Below are positions 18,427 through 27,869 of a stretch of DNA of 58,224 bases, one piece after another. A program made the position numbers and the translations under genes. Under the pieces are notes generated by a model, which worked only from the letters and a program-made list of their open reading frames with translations, was not told the origin of the DNA and searched no databases. The DNA is taken from NCBI GenBank assembly GCA_947462925.1, contig CANHQP010000022.1, positions 1 to 58,224 of the forward strand. The letters are read 5' to 3'. Origin of the DNA: Flavobacteriia bacterium. GTDB lineage: Bacteria; Bacteroidota; Bacteroidia; Flavobacteriales_D; Crocinitomicaceae. The first letter of the stretch is position 1. The number at the start of each line of letters is the position of its first letter.

Positions 18427-18882
18427 CTATTTTAGTTCGAATAACATTTCAACATGAGGAATATCGTCTTCCAGATAATTTTTTCCAGTTGATACAAATC
18501 CATGTTTTTGATAATATTTTTCTAAATGACTTTGCGCTGAAATGCGAATATTGGTAGCTCCAAACTCTTCGTCAATATAATTCATGCATTTTTCCATCAA
18601 AACATGACCATTTCCTTTATTTCTAGCACTTTCATCTATGGATACTCTTCCAATTGAAACTTCCTTGTAAGAAATACCTTTTGGTAAAATTCTTGCTGTG
18701 GCAACAACATTCCCTAAACCATCACGGCCTATTAGATGATATGCTTTTTTATCTTTTCCATCAATTTCTTGGTAAGGACAGTTCTGTTCGACGACAAAAA
18801 TCTTAATTCTAAGTGCCATCAAATCATGAAATTCAGCAATTGAGATTTCACTAAAATGTTTTATTTGCCAATCTAAAATCAT
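18427..18882 (-). CDS. GNAT-family N-acetyltransferase (ElaA-like)
   Basis: A 151-residue acetyltransferase of the ElaA type. It begins WQIKHFSEISIAEFHDLMALR, with R/Q-x-x-G/A-like acetyl-CoA contact in IDESARNKGNGHVLM and the phrase FVVEQNCPYQEIDGKD typical of ElaA. The acceptor is unknown. It lies 9 bp after the acyl-CoA carboxylase gene and 23 bp before the peptidase gene, so it is co-transcribed, although no functional link between the three is obvious. Confidence 0.9.
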   Translation of the reverse strand: MILDWQIKHFSEISIAEFHDLMALRIKIFVVEQNCPYQEIDGKDKKAYHLIGRDGLGNVVATARILPKGISYKEVSIGRVSIDESARNKGNGHVLMEKCMNYIDEEFGATNIRISAQSHLEKYYQKHGFVSTGKNYLEDDIPHVEMLFELK

Positions 18883-18891
18883 TTTCTAAAA

Positions 18892-20535
18892 TCAAGTTTG
18901 AATTACGCCAACGTTGTATGGTTTCTCCGCTCTTTTGTGATTCGCCATTTCGATTCCCATTGAAATAATTTTTTTGGTTTCAACAGGATCAATTATTGCA
19001 TCCACCCATAATCTTGAACCAGCGTAGTAAGGGGAAATTTGTGAATCGTAGCGGTCTTTGATTTTATTATACAATTCAGCTTCTCTTTCTTTGGTAATTT
19101 CTTCACCTTTAGCTTGCAAAGATGCAATCTCAATAGACAACAATGTTTTTGCAGCAGCCGCACCGCTCATCACAGCGATTTCAGCAGTTGGCCAACCAAC
19201 AATCAATCTTGGATCATAAGCTTTTCCGCACATTGCGTAGTTTCCTGCTCCGTAGGAATTTCCCATAATAATGGAGAATTTAGGAACAACAGAATTTGCC
19301 ATCGCGTTTACCATCTTTGCGCCATCTTTGATTATTCCAGCGTGTTCTGATTTCGAACCAACCATAAATCCGCTCACATCGGTTAAGAAAACCAGCGGAA
19401 TATTTTTTTGATTGCAATTCATGATAAAACGAGCTGCTTTGTCCGCAGAATCATTGTAAATGACACCACCCATTTGCATTTCACCTTTGGCACTTTTGAC
19501 AATTTCTCTTTGATTTGCAACAATTCCAACGCTCCAGCCATCTACTCTTGCATAGGCACAAACGATGGTTTTTCCATAGTCGGCTTTGTATTCTGTAAAT
19601 TGAGAATCATCCACCAACCATTTAATAATTTCTTTCACATTATAAGTTTTCCCTCTTTCAGCTGGGAAAATTCCGTGAATGTCTCTTTCATTTACTTGCG
19701 AAGGAATGCTTTCCTTTCTATCAAAACCAGCATTTTCAGAATGACCAATTTTATCCATCAAATCGCGGATAGTGGCCAAACATTCTTGATCGTTTTCAGT
19801 TTTATAATCACAAACTCCTGAAATCTCAGTATGTGTATGCGCTCCTCCTAAAGTTTCGTTGTCAATGTTTTCGCCGATTGCAGCTTTTACCAAGTAAGAT
19901 CCTGCCAAGAAAATTGTTCCAGTTCCATTGACAATCAACGATTCATCAGACATGATAGGCAAATAAGCACCACCAGCAACACAACTTCCCATGACAGCAG
20001 CAATTTGAACAATTCCTTGCGAACTCATCATGGCGTTATTTCTAAAAATACGGCCAAAATGTTCTTTATCAGGGAAAATTTCATCTTGCATTGGCAAATA
20101 AACACCAGCAGAATCAACCAAATAAATGATTGGCAAACGGTTTTCCATGGCGATTTCCTGTGCACGCAAATTTTTCTTTCCTGTGATTGGAAACCAAGCA
20201 CCTGCTTTCACAGTTGCATCATTTGCAACCACAATACATTGTTTCCCAGAAACGTAACCAATCACGACCACTACTCCACCAGCAGGACAACCTCCTTCAG
20301 CTTCGTACATTCCGTAACCAGCCAAAGCGCCAATTTCGATGCGTTTCGTATTTTCGTCCAGCAGTAAATCAATGCGTTCTCGAGCAGAAAGTTTACCTTT
20401 CTCATGAAGTTTTTCAATGCGTTTTTTTCCGCCTCCTTCATAAATCTTCGCTAATTCTTGTTCCAAACGAGAGATTTTTAATCTCATTTGGTCTTCATTC
20501 ATATTGAATTCGAGTTCTTTTTGGGGTATTGCCAT
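18892..20535 (-). CDS. Acyl-CoA carboxylase beta (carboxyltransferase) subunit
   Basis: A 547-residue biotin-dependent carboxyltransferase of the propionyl-/methylcrotonyl-CoA carboxylase type. It moves CO2 from carboxybiotin to an acyl-CoA. The N-terminal half has GGGKKRIEKLHEKGKLSARER and GYVSGKQCIVVANDATVKAG. The C-terminal half has LTDVSGFMVG, GNSYGAGNYAMCG and WPTAEIAVMSG. The similarity to methylcrotonyl-type subunits (leucine breakdown) is suggestive, but I cannot choose. No biotin carboxylase gene is in the window. The frame is open to 20601, but the ATG at 20535 (MAIPQKELEF) gives the usual family length. It heads a three-gene minus-strand operon. Confidence 0.93.
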   Translation of the reverse strand: MAIPQKELEFNMNEDQMRLKISRLEQELAKIYEGGGKKRIEKLHEKGKLSARERIDLLLDENTKRIEIGALAGYGMYEAEGGCPAGGVVVVIGYVSGKQCIVVANDATVKAGAWFPITGKKNLRAQEIAMENRLPIIYLVDSAGVYLPMQDEIFPDKEHFGRIFRNNAMMSSQGIVQIAAVMGSCVAGGAYLPIMSDESLIVNGTGTIFLAGSYLVKAAIGENIDNETLGGAHTHTEISGVCDYKTENDQECLATIRDLMDKIGHSENAGFDRKESIPSQVNERDIHGIFPAERGKTYNVKEIIKWLVDDSQFTEYKADYGKTIVCAYARVDGWSVGIVANQREIVKSAKGEMQMGGVIYNDSADKAARFIMNCNQKNIPLVFLTDVSGFMVGSKSEHAGIIKDGAKMVNAMANSVVPKFSIIMGNSYGAGNYAMCGKAYDPRLIVGWPTAEIAVMSGAAAAKTLLSIEIASLQAKGEEITKEREAELYNKIKDRYDSQISPYYAGSRLWVDAIIDPVETKKIISMGIEMANHKRAEKPYNVGVIQT

Positions 20536-20755
20536 GAATTTTTCAAATTTGAGTTCCCAAATATAATCAATAAAACATTGCGTTTTTTCATTTTTATCCA
20601 CAGAAAGTTGAATTATTTTTAGTTGGATAATTGTGCAGAAATTTCAGCTATTTATTCGCTTGGAAAAGCAAGATAAAAACTGTAAAATCAATAAAATCTC
20701 ATTATTTTTTCTACATTTGTTGCGCTAGAAATTCGAACAAAAAATAATTTTAGAA

Positions 20756-21838
20756 ATGAAAAACACAGCATTATCAGATAAACACATTGCGCTTGGTGCG
20801 AAGATGGTTCCTTTTGCGGGTTACAATATGCCTGTTCAGTACGAAGGTGTAAATGTAGAGCATGAAACAGTAAGAAATGCTGTAGGCGTTTTTGATGTTT
20901 CTCACATGGGAGAATTTTTATTAACTGGACCAAATGCATTGGATTTAATTCAAAAAGTTACTACCAATGATGCATCTACTTTAACCATTGGAAGAGCACA
21001 ATATAGTTGCTTGCCAAATGGAAAAGGTGGAATTGTGGATGACTTGATCATTTACAGAATGAAAGAAGAGCAATATTTATTGGTAGTAAATGCTTCCAAT
21101 ATTGATAAAGATTGGGATTGGATTTCTTCTCACAATTCATTTGGAGTGGAAATGCGTAATTTATCTGATGATTATTCATTGTTAGCGATTCAAGGTCCTA
21201 AAGCGGTGGAAGCAATGCAGTCATTGACTTCAGTAAACTTAGCTGATATTAAATATTACCATTTTGAAGTAGCTGATTTTGCGGAAATTGAGCACGTAAT
21301 CATCTCTGCTACAGGATATACTGGAAGTGGTGGTTTTGAAATTTATTGCAAAAACAGTGAAGTCGAACAAGTTTGGAACAAAGTTTTTGAAGCAGGTGCA
21401 TCGTTTGGAATCAAACCAATCGGTTTGGCCGCTAGAGATACTTTGAGATTAGAAATGGGATTCTGTTTGTATGGAAACGACATTGATGATACAACTTCTA
21501 CGTTGGAAGCTGGTTTAGGATGGATTACCAAATTCAACAAGGAATTCATCGATTCAGAATTCTTGAAAAACCAAAAAGAAACTGGTGTTTCTAAAAAACT
21601 AGTTGCTTTTGAAATGGTTGACCGCGGAATTCCTCGTCACGATTATAGAATTTTGGATGCAAACGGAAATGTGATTGGTAAAGTAACTTCTGGAACACAA
21701 TCTCCTTCAATGAAAATTGCCATTGGTTTAGGATATGTGAACACTGAATTTACTGCTTTAGATTCTGAAATCTTTGTAGAAATCAGAGAAAAAGGAATCA
21801 AAGCAAAAGTGGTGAAATTGCCGTTCTACAAGAAATAA
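20756..21838 (+). CDS. gcvT: Aminomethyltransferase, glycine cleavage T protein
   Basis: The T protein releases ammonia from the aminomethyl-lipoyl H protein and passes the one-carbon unit to tetrahydrofolate. The family signature is present: [12 protein letters not shown] near the N-terminus, [10 protein letters not shown] with the catalytic Asp region, [13 protein letters not shown], and [16 protein letters not shown]. The length of 360 residues is normal. A TACATTTG at 20712-20719 is a likely -7 box. The gene stands alone; gcvH and gcvP are not in the window, as is usual in Bacteroidota. Confidence 0.96.
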   Translation: MKNTALSDKHIALGAKMVPFAGYNMPVQYEGVNVEHETVRNAVGVFDVSHMGEFLLTGPNALDLIQKVTTNDASTLTIGRAQYSCLPNGKGGIVDDLIIYRMKEEQYLLVVNASNIDKDWDWISSHNSFGVEMRNLSDDYSLLAIQGPKAVEAMQSLTSVNLADIKYYHFEVADFAEIEHVIISATGYTGSGGFEIYCKNSEVEQVWNKVFEAGASFGIKPIGLAARDTLRLEMGFCLYGNDIDDTTSTLEAGLGWITKFNKEFIDSEFLKNQKETGVSKKLVAFEMVDRGIPRHDYRILDANGNVIGKVTSGTQSPSMKIAIGLGYVNTEFTALDSEIFVEIREKGIKAKVVKLPFYKK

Positions 21839-21860
21839 TAAAATTCACGAAATATTTTGA

Positions 21861-21884
21861 AGGCTTCGAGGAAACTTGAAGCCT
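21861..21884. terminator. Bidirectional terminator between gcvT and the lipoprotein gene
   Basis: AGGCTTC (21861-21867) pairs with GAAGCCT (21878-21884), followed by a T-run on the plus strand. It sits between the convergent gcvT stop and the minus-strand stop at 21887. Confidence 0.75.
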
Positions 21885-21886
21885 TT

Positions 21887-22318
21887 TTATTTTTTAGCAT
21901 CTTTCAAACACTTTGCTACTTTACGTTCGTGGATTTCACGCTCTTCAGGTGTTCGATTTGGATTGGTCAAAAACTCTTTGCATTTTACTTCAACCACTTC
22001 CCATCGTTTCATGAGAATTTCAGCTTGTTTTTCATTTAAACCTTTTTGCGAAGCCCGATTGATTGAATCATTTGCTTGAACACAAGAGCAAAAATCCCAT
22101 TGTTCTCCATATTTAGAAACAATTTTTTCGTGATTTACTTGCTTTTCCTTTAAGTTTCTTTTTGGCTTTTCTTTGACATTCAATAAATTATCACCTGTTG
22201 TTTTTTCTACTATTTCCTTTTGTTCCTTTGTCTTATCTATTGGTGTTGATTCAGTTTTATTTGAATCACAACTGACAAAAATTAGACAACAAACGAATAA
22301 GAGTTGGACTTTTTTCAT
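21887..22318 (-). CDS. Small lipoprotein of unknown function
   Basis: A 143-residue protein with a lipobox (LIFVSC, Cys17) after a short hydrophobic signal. The middle is a charged Lys/Glu/Thr linker (about 18-70). The C-terminal part has WDFCSCVQANDSINRA and VVEVKCKEFL, so it carries several Cys that could form disulfides. I do not recognise the family with certainty. Proteins with a C-terminal CxC-x-KC-type helical region occur in Bacteroidota. No operon partner; it converges with gcvT. Confidence 0.7.
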   Translation of the reverse strand: MKKVQLLFVCCLIFVSCDSNKTESTPIDKTKEQKEIVEKTTGDNLLNVKEKPKRNLKEKQVNHEKIVSKYGEQWDFCSCVQANDSINRASQKGLNEKQAEILMKRWEVVEVKCKEFLTNPNRTPEEREIHERKVAKCLKDAKK

Positions 22319-22407
22319 TAACAGATAATAAATGGCAATATATTTGCTAAAATAATAAAGATTTTTGGATCAAATAAAATGATGAAGCTATATAATTTAT
22401 TTCAAGC

Positions 22408-23103
22408 ATGATGAAATTATCATTTTTACTCCTCACATTTTTCTATCTGTGCTACTCACCTTTGCAAGCTCAAGTTAAAGATACGCTTCATATTCAGAGA
22501 CTGAGTGAATTGACGGTTTTCCAAAATAAATGGGCATTTGAACGTCAAGTAGAGAAGATAAGAAAAATATATCCCTATGCTTTGCACGCGGCAAGTCTTT
22601 TGGAGAAATTTGATGCCGAACTTTTAGAAATAGATTCCAAACGAAAAAAGAAAAAATACAATAAGAAGGCACACGAGGAACTCAAGGAAGATTATACTTA
22701 CGTCATCAGAGATTTATACCGCCAAGAAGGCGTTTTATTAATGAAATTAATTCACAGGGAAACAGGATTAACTGCCTCAGAAATCATACAAAAATACAGA
22801 GGGAAATTCCAAGCAGAATGGTTTGAACAGATTGGCAAAATTTGGGAACAAAATTTCAATGTAAAATATGATCCTGCCGGGGAAGATTACATGACAGAAC
22901 AAATCATTTTGCAGATTCAAGATGAAGTATTGGAATTTAATCCAGAACCTCAAATGATTGACAAAAAGCAATACAAAATCAATATGAAAGAGTATCGTGA
23001 GGATGTAAAAGAATCTAGAAAAAGAGTCAAGGAAATGAGGCAAAAACAGCGTGAAATTGAGAAACAGAATAAAAAACTCAAAAAAGCCAACTCATTAAGA
23101 TAG
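22408..23103 (+). CDS. DUF4294-family protein
   Basis: A 231-residue protein with a signal peptide (ends SPLQAQ). The recognisable core is RKIYPYALHAASLLEKFDAEL followed by KLIHRETGLTASEIIQKYRG and FNVKYDP, which I identify as DUF4294. The C-terminus (about 190-231) is a highly basic and acidic helix (ESRKRVKEMRQKQREIEKQN). The function is unknown. Two ATGs in a row (22408 and 22411) leave the exact start open by one codon. TATATTTG at 22339-22346 is a possible -7 box without a good -33 box. Confidence 0.85.
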   Translation: MMKLSFLLLTFFYLCYSPLQAQVKDTLHIQRLSELTVFQNKWAFERQVEKIRKIYPYALHAASLLEKFDAELLEIDSKRKKKKYNKKAHEELKEDYTYVIRDLYRQEGVLLMKLIHRETGLTASEIIQKYRGKFQAEWFEQIGKIWEQNFNVKYDPAGEDYMTEQIILQIQDEVLEFNPEPQMIDKKQYKINMKEYREDVKESRKRVKEMRQKQREIEKQNKKLKKANSLR

Positions 23104-23104
23104 C

Positions 23105-23138
23105 AAAAAAAAATCGGACCACATTTCTGTAATCCGAT
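23105..23138 (-). terminator. Terminator of the yajC operon
   Basis: On the minus strand ATCGGA (23133-23138) pairs with TCCGAT (23113-23118), with an inner ACA/TGT pair, and ends in a long T-run (23105-23112). It also lies just past the DUF4294 stop. Confidence 0.75.
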
Positions 23139-23158
23139 CCAATTTCAAAAAAGAAAAA

Positions 23159-23431
23159 TTACGCTTCTAATTGATCGTTTGCTGTTTGAGCGATTGCAGA
23201 TTTAGCAAAACGAATTTTACTTCCTTCGCAATTCAACAAAACGGTAGAATCTGTAACTTCCAAAATTTTACCATGGATTCCTCCAATAGTAACTACTTTA
23301 TCTCCAGGAGCTAAATTTGCTCTGAAATTTTTCTGCTCTTTTTGTTTTTTCTGTTGTGGTCTAATCATGAAAAAGTAGAAAACTACTACAATCATCAACA
23401 ACATTACTATTTGACCTGCTCCTCCTTGCAT
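23159..23431 (-). CDS. yajC: Preprotein translocase auxiliary subunit YajC
   Basis: A 90-residue protein with one transmembrane segment (IVMLLMIVVVFYFFMIRPQQ) followed by the YajC signature (QQKKQKEQKNF, then GDKVVTIGGIHGKI). It associates with SecDF in the inner membrane. The gene is last in the minus-strand leucine dehydrogenase-nusB-DUF1573-yajC run, 29 bp after the DUF1573 gene, and ends at a terminator. This neighbourhood is, from memory, conserved in Flavobacteriia. Confidence 0.95.
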   Translation of the reverse strand: MQGGAGQIVMLLMIVVVFYFFMIRPQQKKQKEQKNFRANLAPGDKVVTIGGIHGKILEVTDSTVLLNCEGSKIRFAKSAIAQTANDQLEA

Positions 23432-23460
23432 TTTATTTGATTTTAATTATTGTTCTTAAA

Positions 23461-23856
23461 TTATTTTCTAATCACATTGGCTTTGATTAAAACTGGAGTA
23501 ATTGAAGGATCTGTATTTGCAACAATTCTTACTTCTTTACTCAAAGTTCCTGGCGAAGCTCTTTCAGTTTTGATGTTTGCTTTAATCACAGCACTTTCAC
23601 CTGGTGCGATTGGATCTTTTGGATACTCTGCAACTGTGCAGGTGCATGAACCCTTTACTTCTGCTAAAATCAATGGGTAATCTCCTGTGTTTTTAACAGT
23701 AAAAGAAGCATGAACGATCTCGCCCAACATTACTTTTCCTGCGTCAACAACAGATTGAACTTCCATTTCAGTTTTATTTCCAACTTCAACGTTTTCACTG
23801 TCGCTGCAAGCAAACAATAAAAATGACAAACAAATACTTGCGAAAATTTTATTCAT
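23461..23856 (-). CDS. DUF1573 lipoprotein
   Basis: A 131-residue protein with a lipobox (SFLLFAC, Cys17), then a single DUF1573 beta-sandwich (FTVKNTGDYPLILAEVKGSC and CTVAEYPKDPIAPGESAVI). This immunoglobulin-like domain is common in Bacteroidota surface and periplasmic proteins and has no known enzyme activity. The motif GSCTCTV has two Cys. It lies 11 bp after nusB and 29 bp before yajC, so it belongs to the same operon. Confidence 0.9.
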   Translation of the reverse strand: MNKIFASICLSFLLFACSDSENVEVGNKTEMEVQSVVDAGKVMLGEIVHASFTVKNTGDYPLILAEVKGSCTCTVAEYPKDPIAPGESAVIKANIKTERASPGTLSKEVRIVANTDPSITPVLIKANVIRK

Positions 23857-23867
23857 AATATTTGGTA

Positions 23868-24815
23868 TTAATCCATTAAACCTCTTCCAATTTTGGAAAT
23901 TTTATTTTCTTTTTCTAATCTATCAACTGCTTTGTCCAAAATACCATTGATAAATCCGTTGCTTTTTGGAGTACTATAATATTTCGAAATTTCGATGTAC
24001 TCGTTTAAAGTAACTTTTTTAGGGATATTATTGAATTCTTGTAACTCAGTAATCGCCATTTTCATTAAGATAATGTCCATTTTAGCGATACGATCCAATT
24101 CCCAATTCTTTGTCAAATCATCAATTAGTGCTAAATTTTCTTGGTCTTTGTCGATTGTTTTTCTCAACAAAATTCTGACAAATTCTTTTTCATCTTCAGG
24201 ATCTTTATACAAAGGTAAAATCTCATTTTTCCCTTCCACTGAAAAAGTTTTGATTGTCTTCAACACCATAGTACAAGCTAAATCGATATCATCCAACCAT
24301 TGAATACTTTTTTCTTCGAAGAAATTGTAAATCAAAGGCGAATTGGCAATTTCTGCTTTGAAAAGTGCGCAAGCAAATTCCATGTCGCTTTCGAAATTGC
24401 TTTCTTCCTCGCTCATGTACGCAAAATAAGTTTCGCTTTCACGAATTTGAGCCATCACTTTTCTGAACATTTCTTGGTGTTCGTCACCTAACCAATTCAC
24501 TTTATTCTCTTCAGAAGCTCTTCTTAAAGGAGCATTTGTATCAATCAGCTCGAAAACTTTATTTTCAACAAACTTCAAATTTGGATTCAAGTCAGCAGCA
24601 GTTGGACGAATTTTAGATTTCAATTCTTCCAATCTTCTCAACTCAATTTCCTTTAATTCACCAAACGATAGTAATAAGAATAAATATAAATCAAAAATGC
24701 GATCTATGTTATCCATCATTTCATTTTCAGTACGTCTATAATTTTCCTCGTCGGACTGAAAATAAGCATAAAGTGCTTGTAATACTTTGATTCTTAAATG
24801 TCTTCTATTTAGCAT
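23868..24815 (-). CDS. nusB: Transcription antitermination factor NusB
   Basis: NusB with S10/NusE supports antitermination on rRNA operons. The core starts RRHLRIKVLQALYAYFQS and the C-terminal NusB helices read MDIILMKMAITELQEF and VTLNEYIEISKYYSTPKS. The 315-residue length is about twice that of E. coli NusB. Long forms with an N-terminal and middle extension (about residues 30-200) are usual in Bacteroidota. It is 9 bp downstream of the leucine dehydrogenase gene. Confidence 0.94.
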   Translation of the reverse strand: MLNRRHLRIKVLQALYAYFQSDEENYRRTENEMMDNIDRIFDLYLFLLLSFGELKEIELRRLEELKSKIRPTAADLNPNLKFVENKVFELIDTNAPLRRASEENKVNWLGDEHQEMFRKVMAQIRESETYFAYMSEEESNFESDMEFACALFKAEIANSPLIYNFFEEKSIQWLDDIDLACTMVLKTIKTFSVEGKNEILPLYKDPEDEKEFVRILLRKTIDKDQENLALIDDLTKNWELDRIAKMDIILMKMAITELQEFNNIPKKVTLNEYIEISKYYSTPKSNGFINGILDKAVDRLEKENKISKIGRGLMD

Positions 24816-24824
24816 ATCTGTTTT

Positions 24825-25922
24825 TTACATCGGTAATTTAACATTTCCGATAGCGGCAATCCTTTCCTCTGCCATTTTATTTGCGATTTGGTATGTTGGG
24901 ATATTATCCGCTTTAGAACGACGAACAATGTTTTGAATTGTTGTGTAAATTTCTTCAGCTTTACCCATTGCCCATTCAGAAGACAACGATTTAACCTCAG
25001 AATAACAGTTGATTACACCACCAGCATTCAATGCATAATCAGGCGCATAGATAATTCCTTTATCCATAACTGCTTGACCGTGTACATTTTCAATTGCCAA
25101 CTGATTGTTTGCAGCACCCGCAATGATTGAACATTTCAATCTAGATAAAGTCTCATCGTTTATTGTTGCACCAAGTGCACAAGGAGCGTAAATATCCATG
25201 TCGATGTCGTAGATTTCATCTAGGCCAACAATTTTAGCGCCGTATGTTTTTGAAACTCTGTTTAACGTTTCTTGGTGGATGTCTGTAATGAAAACTTCAG
25301 CACCTTCTCTTGCAAGTGAAGCAACTAAATATTCACCAACGTGACCAACACCTTGAACAGCAATTTTCTTTCCAGCCAATGAATCAGAACCAAATTGTTC
25401 TTTCGCACAAGCTTTCATTCCTACGTAAACGCCGTGCGCAGTAACAGGAGAAGGATCTCCACTTTTACCAGCCAAACCAACCACGTGATCTGTTTCCATG
25501 TTTACCCATGACATGTCAGCAGTTCCTATTCCAACATCTTCAGCAGTAATGTATTTACCACCTAAACTGTTTACGAATTTACCAAATCGTCTCATGAAAG
25601 CTTCTGTTTTCATCGTACGAGAATCGCCAATAATTACCGCTTTTCCACCACCTAAGTTCAAACCAGCAAGAGAATTTTTGTAGGTCATTCCGCGAGATAA
25701 ACGCAAAACGTCGTTCAATGCTTCAAGCTCATTGTTATAAGCCCACATTCTTGTACCTCCAAGAGCTGGCCCTAATACGGTATTATGAACTGCGATGATT
25801 GCTTTTAAACCTGTGGCATTGTCATTACAAAACAACAACTGCTCGTGGTTGTATTTGCTCATTTGAGCAATCACTGGATTTTCAGCCAGATTTGTGTCTT
25901 TGATGTCTTTAACCTCAAACAT
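24825..25922 (-). CDS. Leucine dehydrogenase (Glu/Leu/Phe/Val dehydrogenase family)
   Basis: A 365-residue NAD-dependent enzyme that reversibly deaminates branched-chain amino acids (leucine most likely). The active-site Lys lies in RLSRGMTYKNSLAGLNLGG and the catalytic Asp region in ITAEDVGIGTADM. The Rossmann motif reads VQGVGHVGEYL. It heads the nusB-DUF1573-yajC operon (9 bp to nusB). The fused E1 dehydrogenase at 29336 would act on the resulting ketoacid, which fits branched-chain degradation, but co-regulation is inference. Confidence 0.93.
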   Translation of the reverse strand: MFEVKDIKDTNLAENPVIAQMSKYNHEQLLFCNDNATGLKAIIAVHNTVLGPALGGTRMWAYNNELEALNDVLRLSRGMTYKNSLAGLNLGGGKAVIIGDSRTMKTEAFMRRFGKFVNSLGGKYITAEDVGIGTADMSWVNMETDHVVGLAGKSGDPSPVTAHGVYVGMKACAKEQFGSDSLAGKKIAVQGVGHVGEYLVASLAREGAEVFITDIHQETLNRVSKTYGAKIVGLDEIYDIDMDIYAPCALGATINDETLSRLKCSIIAGAANNQLAIENVHGQAVMDKGIIYAPDYALNAGGVINCYSEVKSLSSEWAMGKAEEIYTTIQNIVRRSKADNIPTYQIANKMAEERIAAIGNVKLPM

Positions 25923-25963
25923 ATTCTCGATAAGTATTAAGAACGAAAATTCATTACTAATTG

Positions 25964-26004
25964 CTACTTTTGCTTTTCAAATCAAAATAGCGTTGCAAAA
26001 GTAG
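25964..26004. promoter_or_regulatory. Inverted repeat between the leucine dehydrogenase and ABC exporter genes
   Basis: CTACTTTTGC (25964-25973) and GCAAAAGTAG (25995-26004) are perfect 10-base inverted arms 21 bases apart. Each arm contains TACTTTTG, a good -7 box, one on each strand. This could be a pair of overlapping divergent promoters or an operator shared by the two genes. Confidence 0.5.
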
Positions 26005-26015
26005 GAATTTATCGC

Positions 26016-27773
26016 ATGAAGTCTTTAAGCTATCTCAACAAATATTTAATAAAATATAAATGGCGCCTACTTTTTGGTGTACTTTGCATCATTGCTTCCA
26101 ATTATTTTGGAGTAGAAATGCCCAAAATAGTCAAAGGAGCAGTCAATGATTTCATAGGGGAAATCAATCCCAACGAGACTTTCAAGAACATTGCCTTTTT
26201 GAGTTTGAAATTATTTGGTTTCTACATGTTGCTTTCTCTAGGTAAAGGATTTTTTCTTTTTTTAACACGTCAATCAATCATTATTGTATCCAGATTTATT
26301 GAATATGACTTAAAAAATGAAGTTTATGAACAATATCAGAAACTGAATTATTCATTTTACAAAAAATCAAAAACGGGAGATTTAATGAATCGAATCTCTG
26401 AAGATGTTTCTCAAGTCAGGATGTATTTAGGTCCAGGATTAATGTACACCATCAATTTGGTTATTTTATTTGCGCTTTGCGTGACAACCATGCTGAGAAT
26501 CAATGTGAGTTTGACATTAATCGTGTTAGCACCTTTGCCTGTTTTGTCATTTCTGATCTACAAGGTCTCCAGTAAAATGAATGCATACAGCAAAGCGGTT
26601 CAAGTTGAGCAATCGCTGATGTCAACCATTGTACAAGAAACTTTTTCAGGAATTCGCGTGATCAAAGCATATTTGCGTGAAAGGGAAATGAATCAAAAGT
26701 TCAATGAATCTGCAGACAATTACAAAGCAAAAACAATGAAATTGGTCGTTGTTAACGCGCTTTTCATGCCGACAATCGTCTTTTTAATTGGACTAAGTAA
26801 TTTATTGGCCATTTATTACGGTGGTTTATTGACTTATTCAAAACAAATTACACCAGGTGATATTGTTGCTTTTGTGTATTTTATTAATATGTTAACATGG
26901 CCATTTGCCAGTGTTGGTTGGGTTACTTCAATCAATCAACGTGCTGCTGCATCACAAGAAAGAATCAATGAATTTCTCAGAATTCAGCCTGAAATCGTAA
27001 ACACAAATGATTCACCTCTAAGTCAAATTTCATCGATTGAATTCAAAAATGTTTCATTCAAACATGAAAACGCTGGGGTTGACGCAATTTCCAATTTGAG
27101 TTTCACACTTAAATCTGGAGAAACATTGGGAATTGTTGGTCGTACCGGAAGTGGAAAAAGTACTTTATTGAATTTGATCATGCGACAACTAGATCCTACA
27201 TCAGGTGAAATTTTAGTGAATAGTGAAAATCTGAAAAACATCAATTTGGATGCTTACAGACGACAATCAGGTGTTGTGCCTCAAGAGGTATTTTTGTTTT
27301 CTGATACGATTGGAAACAACATCAAATTTGGTGTAAACGAGCGCGAAGTTGATGAAAAAGAATTGATTGAAGTCACTAAAAAAGCGCATGTTTACCACAA
27401 CATTCAAGAATTCAGTACAGGTTTTGAAACCATTCTAGGCGAACGAGGTGTTAATTTGAGTGGTGGACAAAAACAAAGAATAAGCATTGCGAGGGCTTTG
27501 TTACGGAAACCAAACTTGCTTTTATTGGACGATTGTTTATCTGCTGTTGATACTGAAACTGAAGATATCATTCTGAGATCGTTGGCTGAAGAATCCAAAG
27601 AAAACATGACCGTTATTGTAAGTCATCGAATTTCATCATTGCGATTCGCAGACAAGATTATTGTACTAGAAAACGGCGCTAAAATTGAAGAAGGAACGCA
27701 TGAAGAATTGATTTCCAAAGCAGGGATTTATTCTGAAATGTATGAAAAGCAATTGGCGGATTCTGAGAAATAA
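26016..27773 (+). CDS. ABC-type exporter, fused permease and ATPase
   Basis: A 585-residue half-transporter of the MsbA/MdlA type that works as a dimer. Residues about 15-310 contain six transmembrane helices. The ATPase follows: Walker A GRTGSGKST (about 375), Q-loop GVVPQEVFLF, signature LSGGQKQR, Walker B LLLLDDCLSAVD and the switch His in VIVSHRIS. Here the Walker B catalytic Glu position is Asp-Cys (DDC) rather than DE, so this site may have weak or no hydrolysis and could need a partner subunit. The substrate (lipid, drug or peptide) is unknown. Confidence 0.93.
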   Translation: MKSLSYLNKYLIKYKWRLLFGVLCIIASNYFGVEMPKIVKGAVNDFIGEINPNETFKNIAFLSLKLFGFYMLLSLGKGFFLFLTRQSIIIVSRFIEYDLKNEVYEQYQKLNYSFYKKSKTGDLMNRISEDVSQVRMYLGPGLMYTINLVILFALCVTTMLRINVSLTLIVLAPLPVLSFLIYKVSSKMNAYSKAVQVEQSLMSTIVQETFSGIRVIKAYLREREMNQKFNESADNYKAKTMKLVVVNALFMPTIVFLIGLSNLLAIYYGGLLTYSKQITPGDIVAFVYFINMLTWPFASVGWVTSINQRAAASQERINEFLRIQPEIVNTNDSPLSQISSIEFKNVSFKHENAGVDAISNLSFTLKSGETLGIVGRTGSGKSTLLNLIMRQLDPTSGEILVNSENLKNINLDAYRRQSGVVPQEVFLFSDTIGNNIKFGVNEREVDEKELIEVTKKAHVYHNIQEFSTGFETILGERGVNLSGGQKQRISIARALLRKPNLLLLDDCLSAVDTETEDIILRSLAEESKENMTVIVSHRISSLRFADKIIVLENGAKIEEGTHEELISKAGIYSEMYEKQLADSEK

Positions 27774-27869
27774 ACAATACCAAATTGCATACTTTTTCTT
27801 TTTTCAATCGTTTTAAATTCTTTTAAAATTTCCACTTTCAAATTTTCTCAATAACTTTGCAACCGCATT

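Noticed and set aside
19114-20507. Several plus-strand frames antisense to the carboxylase gene
   Set aside because: They are His/Asn-rich shadows of a strongly recognised gene.
20536-20601. N-terminal extension of the acyl-CoA carboxylase subunit
   Set aside because: The added residues do not resemble the family start. The ATG at 20535 gives the usual length.
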